NCBI GenBank assembly: GCA_011389745.1 | Contig: JAABTQ010000013.1 | Coordinates: forward strand, 34,100-98,099 | Source: Desulfobacteraceae bacterium | GTDB lineage: Bacteria > Desulfobacterota > Desulfobacteria > Desulfobacterales > SKZT01 | DNA: 64,000 bases | Reading direction: 5' to 3' | Shown here: positions 18,473 through 27,615 of the stretch, one piece after another | Layout of the letters: every line of letters starts with the position of its first letter | Numbering within the stretch: position 1 is the stretch's first letter | Notes under the pieces: generated by a model | What the model saw: only the letters and a program-made list of their open reading frames with translations | Databases searched by the model: none | What the model was told of the DNA's origin: nothing | Made by a program: the position numbers and the translations under genes

Positions 18473-19816
18473 ATGGACTTGAAATCAATTCCGACCCAAA
18501 TCCTGACCTTGGGTGTTGCGACAATTAAGTCGCCTATCCGGCGAAAAAATCAGACCCCTGACGAAAAACGTTTTGTGTCAGATTCTTCAAGAGTACTTAT
18601 TGATGTAAATTTGGCTACCCTGGAAAGGATGATCGAGGAAAAAATGACGATTCCATCCTTTGAAATAGGGGGACCGCGATCGCAGATCTATTTTGATCCC
18701 AGCAAGGTCAAATGTGCCCTGGTCACTTGCGGTGGGTTATGCCCCGGACTTAATGACATTATTCGTGCCATTGTTTTGGAACTTTATTTTGGCTATGGAA
18801 CGAAAAATGTTCTGGGTATCCGTTATGGTCTGCAAGGTTTTATACCCAAGTATGGTCATGAATTAATGGAACTGACGCCTCTTTCTGTGGGACATATTCT
18901 GGAGATGGGAGGTACTATTCTTGGCTCTTCCCGAGGTCCACAGTCCATCGAAGAAATTGTCGACAGTCTCATGCGCATGAATATCGGTATCCTTTTTATG
19001 ATCGGCGGAGATGGTACTCTCAAGGCAGCATCAAAAATAGCCGATGTTATTCTGGAACGAAATCTGAAGATAAGTGTTGTCGGCATTCCTAAAACAATCG
19101 ATAATGATATTTATATGGTTTCACGTTCTTTTGGATTCGATACGGCGGTGGAAGTTGCCACGCAAGCCCTGGTAGGCGCCCATAATGAAGCAGCGGGTTA
19201 TCCTAACGGTATTGGATTGATTAAACTCATGGGGCGTCACTCAGGATTTATCGCGGCCACTGCCGCCCTGGCTCAGCAGGTGGTTAACTTTGTTCTTATT
19301 CCGGAAGTCGATATTGATCTGGAAGGACCAAATGGTTTTTTGACATCCCTGGAAAAACGGTTGCAAGAACGAGAGCATGCCGTGGTACTTGTTGCTGAAG
19401 GAGCCGGCCAAAATTTTTTTTTAAATTACAACCAGGAAACCGATCCATCCGGAAATTTACGTTTGAATGACATCGGACTTTTCTTAAAAGATGCCATTAC
19501 CTCCTATTTTGATAAAAAGCAGATACCGATCTCGCTCAAATATATCGATCCAAGCTATATTATCAGGAGTCTTCCCGCCAATGCCAATGATCATGCTTTC
19601 TGCAGCTTTTTGGGAAGGGATGCGGTTCATGCGGCAATGGCAGGAAAAACCAAGATGCTTGTTGGAAATATCAATGGCCATTTTGTTCATGTACCCCTGG
19701 AGGCCACCGCGGGAAAAAGAAAGCAGGTGGACCCACAGGGAAAACTCTGGCTCAATGTATTGGACGCAACAGGCCAGGGATCATTGGTTAACAGTATACA
19801 TGCTCATCAATCCTGA
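18473..19816 (+). CDS. ATP-dependent 6-phosphofructokinase, plant/trypanosome type
   Basis: A 447-residue PFK of the long group related to plant and trypanosomatid ATP-PFKs, with an N-terminal extension of about 75 residues before the first nucleotide loop (TCGGLCPGLND). The phosphate-binding motif is GGDGT (178-182), with Gly at the position that favours ATP. The catalytic loop is PKTIDND (206-212); Lys there is seen in both PPi-dependent enzymes and this ATP clade. It phosphorylates fructose-6-phosphate in glycolysis. Cofactor preference is inferred from motifs and is the least certain part. It follows kdsD and is convergent with the LpoA-like gene (24 bases apart). Confidence 0.85.
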   Translation: MDLKSIPTQILTLGVATIKSPIRRKNQTPDEKRFVSDSSRVLIDVNLATLERMIEEKMTIPSFEIGGPRSQIYFDPSKVKCALVTCGGLCPGLNDIIRAIVLELYFGYGTKNVLGIRYGLQGFIPKYGHELMELTPLSVGHILEMGGTILGSSRGPQSIEEIVDSLMRMNIGILFMIGGDGTLKAASKIADVILERNLKISVVGIPKTIDNDIYMVSRSFGFDTAVEVATQALVGAHNEAAGYPNGIGLIKLMGRHSGFIAATAALAQQVVNFVLIPEVDIDLEGPNGFLTSLEKRLQEREHAVVLVAEGAGQNFFLNYNQETDPSGNLRLNDIGLFLKDAITSYFDKKQIPISLKYIDPSYIIRSLPANANDHAFCSFLGRDAVHAAMAGKTKMLVGNINGHFVHVPLEATAGKRKQVDPQGKLWLNVLDATGQGSLVNSIHAHQS

Positions 19817-19840
19817 GTATTTTAAAAATGCCATATAGGA

Positions 19841-21784
19841 TTATGGTTGTTTTAGTTCCACAAAACGCTTATTTTTAATGCAAAGAATATAAGCACCTTT
19901 TTGGGCTTCACCGGTTTGGTCAAAAGATGTATCCCCCGTGATGCCCGGAAAATCGGTAACTTGAGTCAGTGCATCTTTAAGCTGGCTTCTGTATATAATA
20001 TTGTTTTGAGTCAGAACCTCCATTAGCAGCATGGCGGTGTCATAAGCCACGGCTTCGATAAATCCAGGTGCTTGGCCATAGGTCGCCTGAAATTCATTTA
20101 CAAATGATCGAACCCGCGGATTGCTGCTGCCGGCAAAAAAACCGTCTGTCAATATGGCTTTTTGTGAATAGTCACCCACCAGGCGGATAAAGTTTTCCGA
20201 GTGCCAAAGATTGGTGCCGAGTATATAGGCTCCTGAAATATCATAGTAAGACAATTGAGGAATAATCATGCCGACCTTGACCGGAGAATCAGGTATAAAA
20301 ATGGCACCAAAATCAGCAGAGGGTTTGCCGCCCTCATGTGCCCTATAATCAGGCCCATATTGCTCATAGGTGTGTATGAAATCTTCAAGACTTTGTGCCA
20401 GCACGGTGTCGGATATATCCCTGAAAAGCCCGGATAACTTTTTGATAGGGCCTTTAAAATCGGTTATGGTCACATCATAAGATTCAGAACCTACAACAAT
20501 ACCCCCTTGGAGAACTACTTCATCCCAGAACAGATTCATATGTGTGGTTCCGTATTTTTCCTTAGGGTAAAAGATTGCAAATCGCTTAATTCCCAGTGAA
20601 TTGACAAGAAAAGAAACCACGGATTTAATCTGCATTTGAGGGGTAAGAAAATTTCTAAACACATAGTCACCTTGTTCGGTGATTTTATCCGCGAGGGTTA
20701 GGGTAATGATCGGTACCTTTTGATTTTGGGCTTCTTCAGCAGCCGTTTCCGCATTGATCATGGGACCAATTATGGCGGCAACCTGTTCGGATGCCAGTTC
20801 TGCCGTGGCCCGGGCTGTCTGTTCCCGATCAGATCCGGAATCACGAATGACTGCGCTAATTCCCGGAGTTTTGTACATGGAGCCAAATTGAGCTATGGCA
20901 AATTCGATCCCTGTCCAGGCCTTTTGTCCTAATTGCTCATACTTACCGCTTAAAGGCAGGAGAACTCCGATAGTGTAACGGCCATTATCAGTTGGTTGTT
21001 GAATCGTATCGATCCAATTTTTTGCCTTAGGTGCTTCTTTGTGGGCTGGAAATTTGTTTATGAACTCAGTGAAAGTCGATAATGCCTGAGCTATGTTTCC
21101 CGCCTCGAACTGGTTCAGACCCAATAGGTACATGATATCCCCTTTGGGAAAAGTGTCATCCATTCCTTCTAACATAGATTCAATTGTTTCAGGGGAAATC
21201 AGGCCAATACCGGATTTGATTTTTTCCAGTACAGGACCTTTATCGGATTCCGAGGCGATTTTCAGGGCTGTGGCATACAGTTTTATTGCATGCTCCGGTT
21301 TACCGGATTTAAGATATGCATCGCCAACAATCAGATATACCCGTATGGGATAGGTTCCCTGGGATGACCTTTCAAAAAGCTCGGATGCCTGCTTTATTGT
21401 TTGCTGATAATTTTTTTCTGATAGGTAGGTATCTAAAATTTCAATCCTTGCCTCATTGGCAAGACGACTTCGCGGATGTCTTGCCACAATCCCTTCGAAA
21501 AACCGGCGCGCATCACTGAAATTTTCTGTCTTTTTGTGGATTAAACCATTTTTCATCATGGCCATGGCGGTTTCCTGCGTATCAGGAAACTTAAATATCA
21601 ATTCGTTATATGTTCGAATTGCCTCATCATATTTTCCGGCTTTAAATTGTTGATCGCCTTTTTTCAATAACTCCGAGGGAAGACTGTATGTGGCAGGTAT
21701 GTCCCCTATCATAGGCTTGGGAATACATGATGCCATAAAAAAGAGGGCTACCATTGCTGCAAGAGAAAATCTAAGAAATTTCAT
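19841..21784 (-). CDS. LpoA-like lipoprotein: TPR region plus periplasmic-binding-protein fold
   Basis: A 647-residue outer-membrane or periplasmic lipoprotein. The lipobox is FMASC (acylated Cys about residue 19). Tetratricopeptide-like helices follow (about 35-265, e.g. 'AGKYDEAIRTYNELIFKFPD'), then a type I periplasmic binding-protein domain (about 275-640, 'YTIGVLLPLSGKYEQLGQ'). This order is that of LpoA-type penicillin-binding-protein activators, which stimulate PBP1A, and of related receptor-family lipoproteins. Here PBP1B is encoded about 10 kb away. It is the last gene of a minus-strand group with MCE, MazG and CvpA genes. Role in peptidoglycan synthesis is an inference from architecture; a ligand-binding function is the alternative. 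Confidence 0.8.
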   Translation of the reverse strand: MKFLRFSLAAMVALFFMASCIPKPMIGDIPATYSLPSELLKKGDQQFKAGKYDEAIRTYNELIFKFPDTQETAMAMMKNGLIHKKTENFSDARRFFEGIVARHPRSRLANEARIEILDTYLSEKNYQQTIKQASELFERSSQGTYPIRVYLIVGDAYLKSGKPEHAIKLYATALKIASESDKGPVLEKIKSGIGLISPETIESMLEGMDDTFPKGDIMYLLGLNQFEAGNIAQALSTFTEFINKFPAHKEAPKAKNWIDTIQQPTDNGRYTIGVLLPLSGKYEQLGQKAWTGIEFAIAQFGSMYKTPGISAVIRDSGSDREQTARATAELASEQVAAIIGPMINAETAAEEAQNQKVPIITLTLADKITEQGDYVFRNFLTPQMQIKSVVSFLVNSLGIKRFAIFYPKEKYGTTHMNLFWDEVVLQGGIVVGSESYDVTITDFKGPIKKLSGLFRDISDTVLAQSLEDFIHTYEQYGPDYRAHEGGKPSADFGAIFIPDSPVKVGMIIPQLSYYDISGAYILGTNLWHSENFIRLVGDYSQKAILTDGFFAGSSNPRVRSFVNEFQATYGQAPGFIEAVAYDTAMLLMEVLTQNNIIYRSQLKDALTQVTDFPGITGDTSFDQTGEAQKGAYILCIKNKRFVELKQP

Positions 21785-21819
21785 GTGATAAAAACCCTAA
21801 TTCCTTTAACGTACTGAAT

Positions 21820-22554
21820 TTAAATGTTGTCTGAATGGAAACCGCCTTCCTCCATCAATTTTTTCCATTCCTCTGCTTCCTTTTTATGCCCCATCCGGTC
21901 CAGTTCTTTGATCAATTCTTCGATTTTTTTACGAATTTCCGGACCTTTTTCTTCCATGAAATGCTTGATATGTTCCTGGGCAGTTTTATTGAGATCAATG
22001 AACAAGGTTTCGATGTCCTGGTACAATTGATGAGCTTTTGGGGAATTTAACACACTGTCAATATTTTGTTTTAAAGCTTCCAGAGTTTTGGAAAGGTTAT
22101 TAGTGATTTCGCTGAAACAACCCACACGAGTTTTAACCATAAATATCAGTTCACTGTCTTCCCCATTGACAAAGGCACCTGAAGCCAGTTTAGGAAATTT
22201 ATAGGGATCATGGTCTTTGCAATAGCCGACCAGAATACCCGGAGGTTTTCCCGTGGATTCATTTGAGATAACAAAGAGTGCATTTTGTCGAAGATGTTCA
22301 GCCTGTTTGGAATCGATCTTTAATAAGACAGGGACATCTGATTGCTGATCAGCTTGAATCTTTTGTACAGAACCAATTTGAATACCCTTGTATTCCACAG
22401 GGCTTTGTCCATAAAGTCCCTTGGCAGTGGGAAATATTACTGTGATTTTGACCCCCTGGATATCCCGGATCAAATAAATTCCGCCCATGGCTGCGCTGAT
22501 GATGATCAGAATGGTAAAAACCATCAAAAGAAGCAGTTTATTTTTTTTTACCAT
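21820..22554 (-). CDS. MCE-domain protein (MlaD/PqiB-like)
   Basis: A 244-residue protein with an N-terminal membrane anchor (about 6-28). One MCE domain follows (about 32-115), with the diagnostic 'VEYKGIQIGSVQKI' strand. A helical C-terminal half (about 140-235) contains a run of charged residues. MCE proteins form rings or tubes that carry lipids between inner and outer membranes. Normally an MlaE permease and MlaF ATPase accompany MlaD; neither is encoded nearby, so this copy may act alone, as a PqiB-like spacer, or use components encoded elsewhere. It is 35 bases upstream of the LpoA-like gene and 18 bases downstream of mazG, consistent with one transcript. Confidence 0.8.
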   Translation of the reverse strand: MVKKNKLLLLMVFTILIIISAAMGGIYLIRDIQGVKITVIFPTAKGLYGQSPVEYKGIQIGSVQKIQADQQSDVPVLLKIDSKQAEHLRQNALFVISNESTGKPPGILVGYCKDHDPYKFPKLASGAFVNGEDSELIFMVKTRVGCFSEITNNLSKTLEALKQNIDSVLNSPKAHQLYQDIETLFIDLNKTAQEHIKHFMEEKGPEIRKKIEELIKELDRMGHKKEAEEWKKLMEEGGFHSDNI

Positions 22555-22572
22555 AAATCACCCCGATGAGTT

Positions 22573-23421
22573 TTAGTCTTGAAATTTTTGTTTGGCCTTC
22601 TCCCACAATTGGTTCATTTCAATCTTAGTGGCAGAATCCATATGCCTTCCCTCTTTTGAAAATTCAGTCTCCATAAACTTAAAACGTTTTTCAAATTTGT
22701 TTATGGATTCGGCAAGGGCAGTTTCCGGATGTATTCCCGCGAATCTGGCTACGTTCATGAGTGTGAACAAAACATCACCAAACTCCAGAGACTTTTTACG
22801 CTGGTTTGTTTCCTTTTCGGGATCAGAATCCACCTCAATTTTAAATTCCTTCCATTCTTCTTCCGCTTTGGCCATAACTCCGCTGATGTCGTCCCAGTCG
22901 AATCCGGTGCGAGCGGCCCGTTCGGATATCTGATAAGCCCGCATCAAGGCAGGAAGGCTTTTAGGGACAGAACTCAAAACAGATGTGGAGGGGGCATCGC
23001 TTTTCTCGGTTTGTTTGATATGATGCCATTGTTTCCTGACAGCTTCAACATTTTCAACCCTGGTATCGCCAAAAACATGGGGATGACGGCGAAGCATCTT
23101 TTCAGTAACCTTACCGATGACTTCTTCAAGATCGAACTTACCTTTTTCTTTATAAATGGAGGTAATGAACAAAATATGAAAAAATACATCTCCCAGTTCT
23201 TCACAAACATTATCGGTTTCGTTGCGGATAATGGCTTCCACAAGCTCATACATTTCTTCGATAAGATATATGGACATGGAACCGGGTGTCTGTTTTTGAT
23301 CCCACGGACAGCCGTTTTTTCCTCTAAGGGTCTCAATAAGGTTAATCAATTGATTAATTTTATTCAACACCCCAAATTCATTCGAAGTTATTTCCGGTGA
23401 GTTTAATTGCGGACATTCCAC
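22573..23421 (-). CDS. mazG: Nucleoside triphosphate pyrophosphohydrolase MazG
   Basis: A 282-residue all-alpha NTP pyrophosphohydrolase with two MazG modules. The first, about 25-120, has GCPWDQKQT and the acidic metal-binding EEMYELVEA/EELGD motif. The second, about 170-265, has EEWKEFK and EFGDVLF. It hydrolyses (d)NTPs to monophosphates, cleaning the nucleotide pool and influencing ppGpp levels in E. coli. The longest frame starts at a GTG (23421), overlapping the end of cvpA by 19 bases; the start is uncertain because no good Shine-Dalgarno is visible, and an internal GTG at codon 18 is possible. Confidence 0.92.
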   Translation of the reverse strand: MECPQLNSPEITSNEFGVLNKINQLINLIETLRGKNGCPWDQKQTPGSMSIYLIEEMYELVEAIIRNETDNVCEELGDVFFHILFITSIYKEKGKFDLEEVIGKVTEKMLRRHPHVFGDTRVENVEAVRKQWHHIKQTEKSDAPSTSVLSSVPKSLPALMRAYQISERAARTGFDWDDISGVMAKAEEEWKEFKIEVDSDPEKETNQRKKSLEFGDVLFTLMNVARFAGIHPETALAESINKFEKRFKFMETEFSKEGRHMDSATKIEMNQLWEKAKQKFQD

Positions 23422-23930
23422 GCTTTTTTAATATCCTCAAGTTTTGCGGTATAGGCTTGCTTCATTTCAATTGAGATAACCTGGGCCAGCTTTTCTGAAA
23501 TTACGGAAACGTGGGGGGAGAGGAGTGATGTTTTGATAATCGGTGCTCCTTTTGGAAGAAAGGCTGTTAAAACCACCAGAATTATCGATGCAATCAAAAC
23601 CGACTTGCCGAAACCCAGTGAAGCCCCTAAGAAGCGGTCCATCCACCCCAGAGATGCAACATGCATCAAGTATTTGATGATTACTCCCAGAATACTGATC
23701 AAGAAAAAAATAATACAAAAAATCAGCATAAAACTTAAAATATTGAGAAAAGGGACATTTGTGATCCAATCCTCCAAAATTTCCGAAACCAAAGGATAAT
23801 AACTGTAAGCAGCGAAAAAACCTGCAAAAACCCCGACAATGGAGGATATTTCTTTAACCATTCCTCTGAAGATACCCCGTATTAACCCATAACCTAATAT
23901 AATAATGATGACGATATCCAATGGATTCAT
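23403..23930 (-). CDS. cvpA: CvpA family membrane protein
   Basis: A 175-residue inner-membrane protein with four hydrophobic segments (about 4-22, 26-45, 60-82 and 98-120) and the family's N-terminal 'NPLDIVII' start, followed by 'GFFAAYSYYP'. CvpA is needed for colicin V production in E. coli and for envelope integrity or bile resistance in others; its molecular activity is unknown. A GTG at 23945 also opens the frame, but the ATG at 23930 gives the normal CvpA N-terminus and has GGAA upstream. It heads the minus-strand group cvpA-mazG-MCE-LpoA-like. Confidence 0.85.
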   Translation of the reverse strand: MNPLDIVIIIILGYGLIRGIFRGMVKEISSIVGVFAGFFAAYSYYPLVSEILEDWITNVPFLNILSFMLIFCIIFFLISILGVIIKYLMHVASLGWMDRFLGASLGFGKSVLIASIILVVLTAFLPKGAPIIKTSLLSPHVSVISEKLAQVISIEMKQAYTAKLEDIKKAWNVRN

Positions 23931-24150
23931 GTCTGATTGTTCCACAACTAAAATACATTATAAAAATATGAAGTGTCAGCCTCAATGGCTATTTTTGATC
24001 AGAAAATTAAAATATTAAAAATATCAGAGGGTATAAACACCGTCAAGGTCTTTTTCAGTTTGCAAAATTTCATAAAAAATCGTATTTGCAATGGTTTAAA
24101 AGTTTATGATATATGTTGACACTTTAACAATTCTTCCGAAAGAAGGGCAA

Positions 24151-25134
24151 ATGGAGGAAAAAGCAGAGCCAAAACAAATCAAGTTGTCGTTTTCCGACAA
24201 TGAGCTTATTCGACACCTTTTCGGTGAACACAACAGCAATTTGAAACGAATCGCCGATTCAATCGATGTGGATATCCATGCGAGGGGAAACAACATCTTT
24301 ATCAGCGGTGACCCCGTGACAGCCGGTCTTGCACAGAATATTCTTCAGCAGTTATATGGATTGCTTGAGCAAAAATATCCGATCTATCCAAGGGATATTG
24401 AATACGCAATAAAGCTGTTAAGCAGTGATGACCGACTTAAATTAAAAGATTTTTTTCTTGATTCGGTTTATATTACATCCAAAAAACATACGATTACTCC
24501 AAAAAACCGTGCGCAAAAGGAATATATCGATGCTATCCGAAATTATGATATCGTTTTCGGTATTGGTCCGGCCGGGACGGGAAAAACCTATTTAGCAATG
24601 GCTATGGCTGTTGCAGCGCTTACCAAAGGTCAGATCAGCCGGATCATTCTTACAAGGCCGGCCGTAGAGGCAGGCGAAGCGCTTGGTTTTTTACCGGGGG
24701 ACCTCGCGGAAAAGGTGGATCCGTATTTACGTCCTTTGTATGACGCCCTTCATGATATGATGAAATTTGAAAAAGTTGCCGCCCTGATGGAAAAAGGGAT
24801 TATTGAAGTCGCTCCCATTGCGTTTATGCGCGGGCGAACTTTGAACGACTCTCTGGTCATTCTTGATGAAGCCCAAAACACCACATCTGAACAAATGAAA
24901 AGGTTTTTGACACGTCTTGGATTTAATTCAAAAGCTGTGATCACGGGAGATATTACACAGATTGATCTTCCATCCGAAAAAACCTCGGGACTCGTTGAAA
25001 GCAAAAATATTCTCCAAAATATCAAAGGCATCAAGTTCGTTTTTTTTAGTAAAACCGATGTCGTTCGGCATAAACTGGTGCAAGATATTATCGATGCCTA
25101 TGAAAAGCTTGATCAACAAAAGATAAAAAAATAA
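24151..25134 (+). CDS. phoH: PhoH family ATPase (YbeZ-like)
   Basis: A P-loop ATPase of about 327 residues. Walker A GPAGTGKT is at 139-146 (K145), Walker B is 'LVILDEAQN', and there is an N-terminal KH-like region (about 10-95, 'IADSIDVDIHARGNNIFISG'). PhoH/YbeZ proteins act with the endoribonuclease YbeY in 16S rRNA maturation and ribosome quality control, and ybeY lies two genes downstream, giving the conserved order phoH-pgpH-ybeY. An upstream ATG at 24106 adds 15 residues; AGAAGG (24141-24146) favours 24151. Downstream, the stop is followed at once by a CTCCTCC that can pair with the next gene's Shine-Dalgarno. Confidence 0.92.
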   Translation: MEEKAEPKQIKLSFSDNELIRHLFGEHNSNLKRIADSIDVDIHARGNNIFISGDPVTAGLAQNILQQLYGLLEQKYPIYPRDIEYAIKLLSSDDRLKLKDFFLDSVYITSKKHTITPKNRAQKEYIDAIRNYDIVFGIGPAGTGKTYLAMAMAVAALTKGQISRIILTRPAVEAGEALGFLPGDLAEKVDPYLRPLYDALHDMMKFEKVAALMEKGIIEVAPIAFMRGRTLNDSLVILDEAQNTTSEQMKRFLTRLGFNSKAVITGDITQIDLPSEKTSGLVESKNILQNIKGIKFVFFSKTDVVRHKLVQDIIDAYEKLDQQKIKK

Positions 25135-25192
25135 CTCCTCCGATTTTATATAAAGAATTTGGGAAAACCAAATCATAAAGGGTGAAGGAGGA
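25135..25192 (+). promoter_or_regulatory. Possible SD-sequestering stem between phoH and pgpH
   Basis: TCCTCC (25136-25141), one base after the phoH stop, is exactly complementary to GGAGGA (25187-25192), the ribosome binding site of pgpH. An inner hairpin, ATTTGG with CCAAAT closing a GAAAA loop (about 25157-25173), would bring the two together. The structure could hide the pgpH start until ribosomes terminating on phoH open it. Pairing is short (6 bp), so this is only a candidate. Confidence 0.35.
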
Positions 25193-25203
25193 ATTTTTCA
25201 ACT

Positions 25204-27615
25204 ATGTTTAAAGAAAAAAGAAAAAAGAAAATTTCAGATTGGTTCAGTACCAGTCCATATATACGGTGGATAATTTTGCTGTTAGTCACCGCGATTTTTA
25301 TCCTAATGTTTTATCCTTCACTTGGGGGTGTCCGTCACGGCTATGTTGTGGGCGATATTGCCCAAAGAAATATGAAAGCCCCAAAGGATTTTTGGGTCGA
25401 GGATAAAGAAGCCACGGTTGATAAACAAAAAATTGCCGTCGATAAAGTCCTGACGGTTTATGATTTGAATCAAGCCCTTTTACCCCGTTTAACTCAGAGC
25501 ATATTTGATGCTTTTTCAGAAATGAATGCTCTGATTGTCTCAGAGGAAACCTTTTCCAGGCAAGATACCTTAAACGATCAGGATAATATCGAAGCGCAGG
25601 TTCAAAAAGAAAAAACGCCGGTTTCCAAAGAACTTTGGGATAAGAAAGAGGAGTTTGAGCAAAAAATCGGAATCACTGTAAGGGATCAGGATTATTCTTT
25701 GTTGGAAAAAGAGCGTTTTTCGATAGATATAGCTGAAAAAATCATATCCGTGATCAGCGAAATTTATCAAAACGGTGTGGTTGCCAATCAGGAGCTTTTA
25801 CTCGGTGAGTCGGACAAAGGGATCATTGTCAGAAATCTGAGTTCCACAAATGAAAAAAATGAAAAAGAGCTGGATCGTTTTTATGGGTTGAATCAGGCCA
25901 AAAATATGGTGAAGATCATGGCTGAACAGCCCTTGAAAGGTGAGGATCAGAATCTGAACAAACTGATTGTCGGTTTTTCCCAGCGACTTATTCAACCCAA
26001 TATCACACTTAACCGAATTGAGACTGAATCACGTAAGAGAAAAGCCGCTGAATCAGTCCATCCCATAATGTTTAAGATCAAAGCCGGTGAGATGCTCCTT
26101 CGGGAAGGCGATCGGGTCACTGAGTATCATTTACAAAAGATCGAGGCTTTGCAGTCAAAGACCAGCAAAAAAAACCTGTACGCCACCAGCATCGGGGCGA
26201 CAGCTCTCTTCGGGGTGTTTTTAATGGTGCTTTATTTACTCAATTTACACCATAATAGTCTTACCTCTGGAAATCACAATAAAAACCTTCTTTTTTTGGC
26301 TTCGATTCTGGTTGTGTTCATTCTTATTGCAAAAGTTTCGGCTTCCATAGTCGATATACTGCCAAGTAATCTCACGTATTCCCTGTCTTCGGAATCAATT
26401 GTCTATGGTGTTCCCATTGCTTCAGGAGCTATGGTCATCTGTTTATTCATGGGGGTTGAAATAGCGGTTGCTTTTGCCTTGCTTATTTCTGTTTGCGCCA
26501 CGGTTATTTTTAACAACCAGTTCGACCTTTTCATATATTATTTCCTAAACAGCGCCATGGGGGTTTATTGGGTCAGGCACTGCCGGGAAAGAAAAGTTTT
26601 TGCAATGGCCGGACTTCAATTGGCGCTATTAAATATGTTGCTGGTAAGTTTTATCGGTTTGGTACATGGAGATTTTCTAAGCCTTTCATTTTTATGGAAC
26701 TTAACATTTGCATTTTTTGGAGGCATCGGTGCCGGCATTTTAACTTCCGGCATAGCCCCATTATTTGAGACACTATTTGGTTATGCCACCGACATCACGC
26801 TATTAGAACTGGCCAACCTGGAGCGTCCCATTCTTCGTCGTCTCATGATTGAAGCCCCCGGTACATACCATCATTCCATGATTGTCGGTTCACTGGTCGA
26901 GGCCGCTGCCTCGGATATAGGTGCAAATCCCCTTTTGGCAAAAGTATGCGGATATTACCATGATATCGGAAAGGTAAAAAAACCGTTGTATTTTATTGAA
27001 AATCAATCCAACTCTAAAAATCTTCATGATAAACTCGCTCCTTCCATGTCACGAAGAATACTCATAGCCCACGTGAAAGACGGCGTTGAAATGGCTGGGG
27101 TACATAATTTGCCTCACGTGGTCCGGGCGACCATAGAGCAGCACCATGGCACCAGTCTTATTCGATATTTTTTTGACAAGGCTGTCAGGCTTCAGGGAGA
27201 AAAGTCCGTTAAAGCCGATGATTACAGATATCCAGGCCCTAATCCTCAGACAAGGGAGGCCGGTCTTGTTATGCTCGCCGACGTGGTCGAGGCTGCATCC
27301 AGAACCCTTGACAACCCTACACCCTCCCGTATCCAGGGTTTGGTCCAAAACCTCATTAATAAAATATTCTCCGACGGGCAATTAAATGATTGCGAACTGA
27401 CATTAAAAGATCTGCACAGTATTGCTAAAAGTTTTAATAAAATATTAAACGGCATACATCATCATCGGGTAGAATATGCCGAATCTTCGGCCAGGGGAAA
27501 CGGGAAAAGTAAAAATGGAAGTTCTGATCAGCAACAGGCAAAAGAAAAGAAAGATAGCAATCGGGAAAATACGGAAGATGGCTCGGGACATCTTAAACGC
27601 CTTGGATTGTCATGA
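25204..27615 (+). CDS. pgpH: Membrane HD-domain phosphodiesterase, PgpH-like
   Basis: An 803-residue 7TM-HD protein: N-terminal transmembrane helix (about 19-38), extracytoplasmic 7TMR-HDED domain (about 45-310), seven-helix membrane bundle (about 325-520), and a cytoplasmic HD domain (about 550-720) with HHSM and YYHDIGKVKKP metal motifs. Listeria PgpH of this architecture hydrolyses cyclic-di-AMP. In deltaproteobacteria the substrate is not established, and cyclic-di-AMP or another dinucleotide is possible. The last 45 or so residues are a Ser/Lys/Asp-rich low-complexity tail read from DNA that also encodes the start of ybeY in another frame. GGAGG lies 12 bases before the ATG, inside a possible stem. 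Confidence 0.88.
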   Translation: MFKEKRKKKISDWFSTSPYIRWIILLLVTAIFILMFYPSLGGVRHGYVVGDIAQRNMKAPKDFWVEDKEATVDKQKIAVDKVLTVYDLNQALLPRLTQSIFDAFSEMNALIVSEETFSRQDTLNDQDNIEAQVQKEKTPVSKELWDKKEEFEQKIGITVRDQDYSLLEKERFSIDIAEKIISVISEIYQNGVVANQELLLGESDKGIIVRNLSSTNEKNEKELDRFYGLNQAKNMVKIMAEQPLKGEDQNLNKLIVGFSQRLIQPNITLNRIETESRKRKAAESVHPIMFKIKAGEMLLREGDRVTEYHLQKIEALQSKTSKKNLYATSIGATALFGVFLMVLYLLNLHHNSLTSGNHNKNLLFLASILVVFILIAKVSASIVDILPSNLTYSLSSESIVYGVPIASGAMVICLFMGVEIAVAFALLISVCATVIFNNQFDLFIYYFLNSAMGVYWVRHCRERKVFAMAGLQLALLNMLLVSFIGLVHGDFLSLSFLWNLTFAFFGGIGAGILTSGIAPLFETLFGYATDITLLELANLERPILRRLMIEAPGTYHHSMIVGSLVEAAASDIGANPLLAKVCGYYHDIGKVKKPLYFIENQSNSKNLHDKLAPSMSRRILIAHVKDGVEMAGVHNLPHVVRATIEQHHGTSLIRYFFDKAVRLQGEKSVKADDYRYPGPNPQTREAGLVMLADVVEAASRTLDNPTPSRIQGLVQNLINKIFSDGQLNDCELTLKDLHSIAKSFNKILNGIHHHRVEYAESSARGNGKSKNGSSDQQQAKEKKDSNRENTEDGSGHLKRLGLS

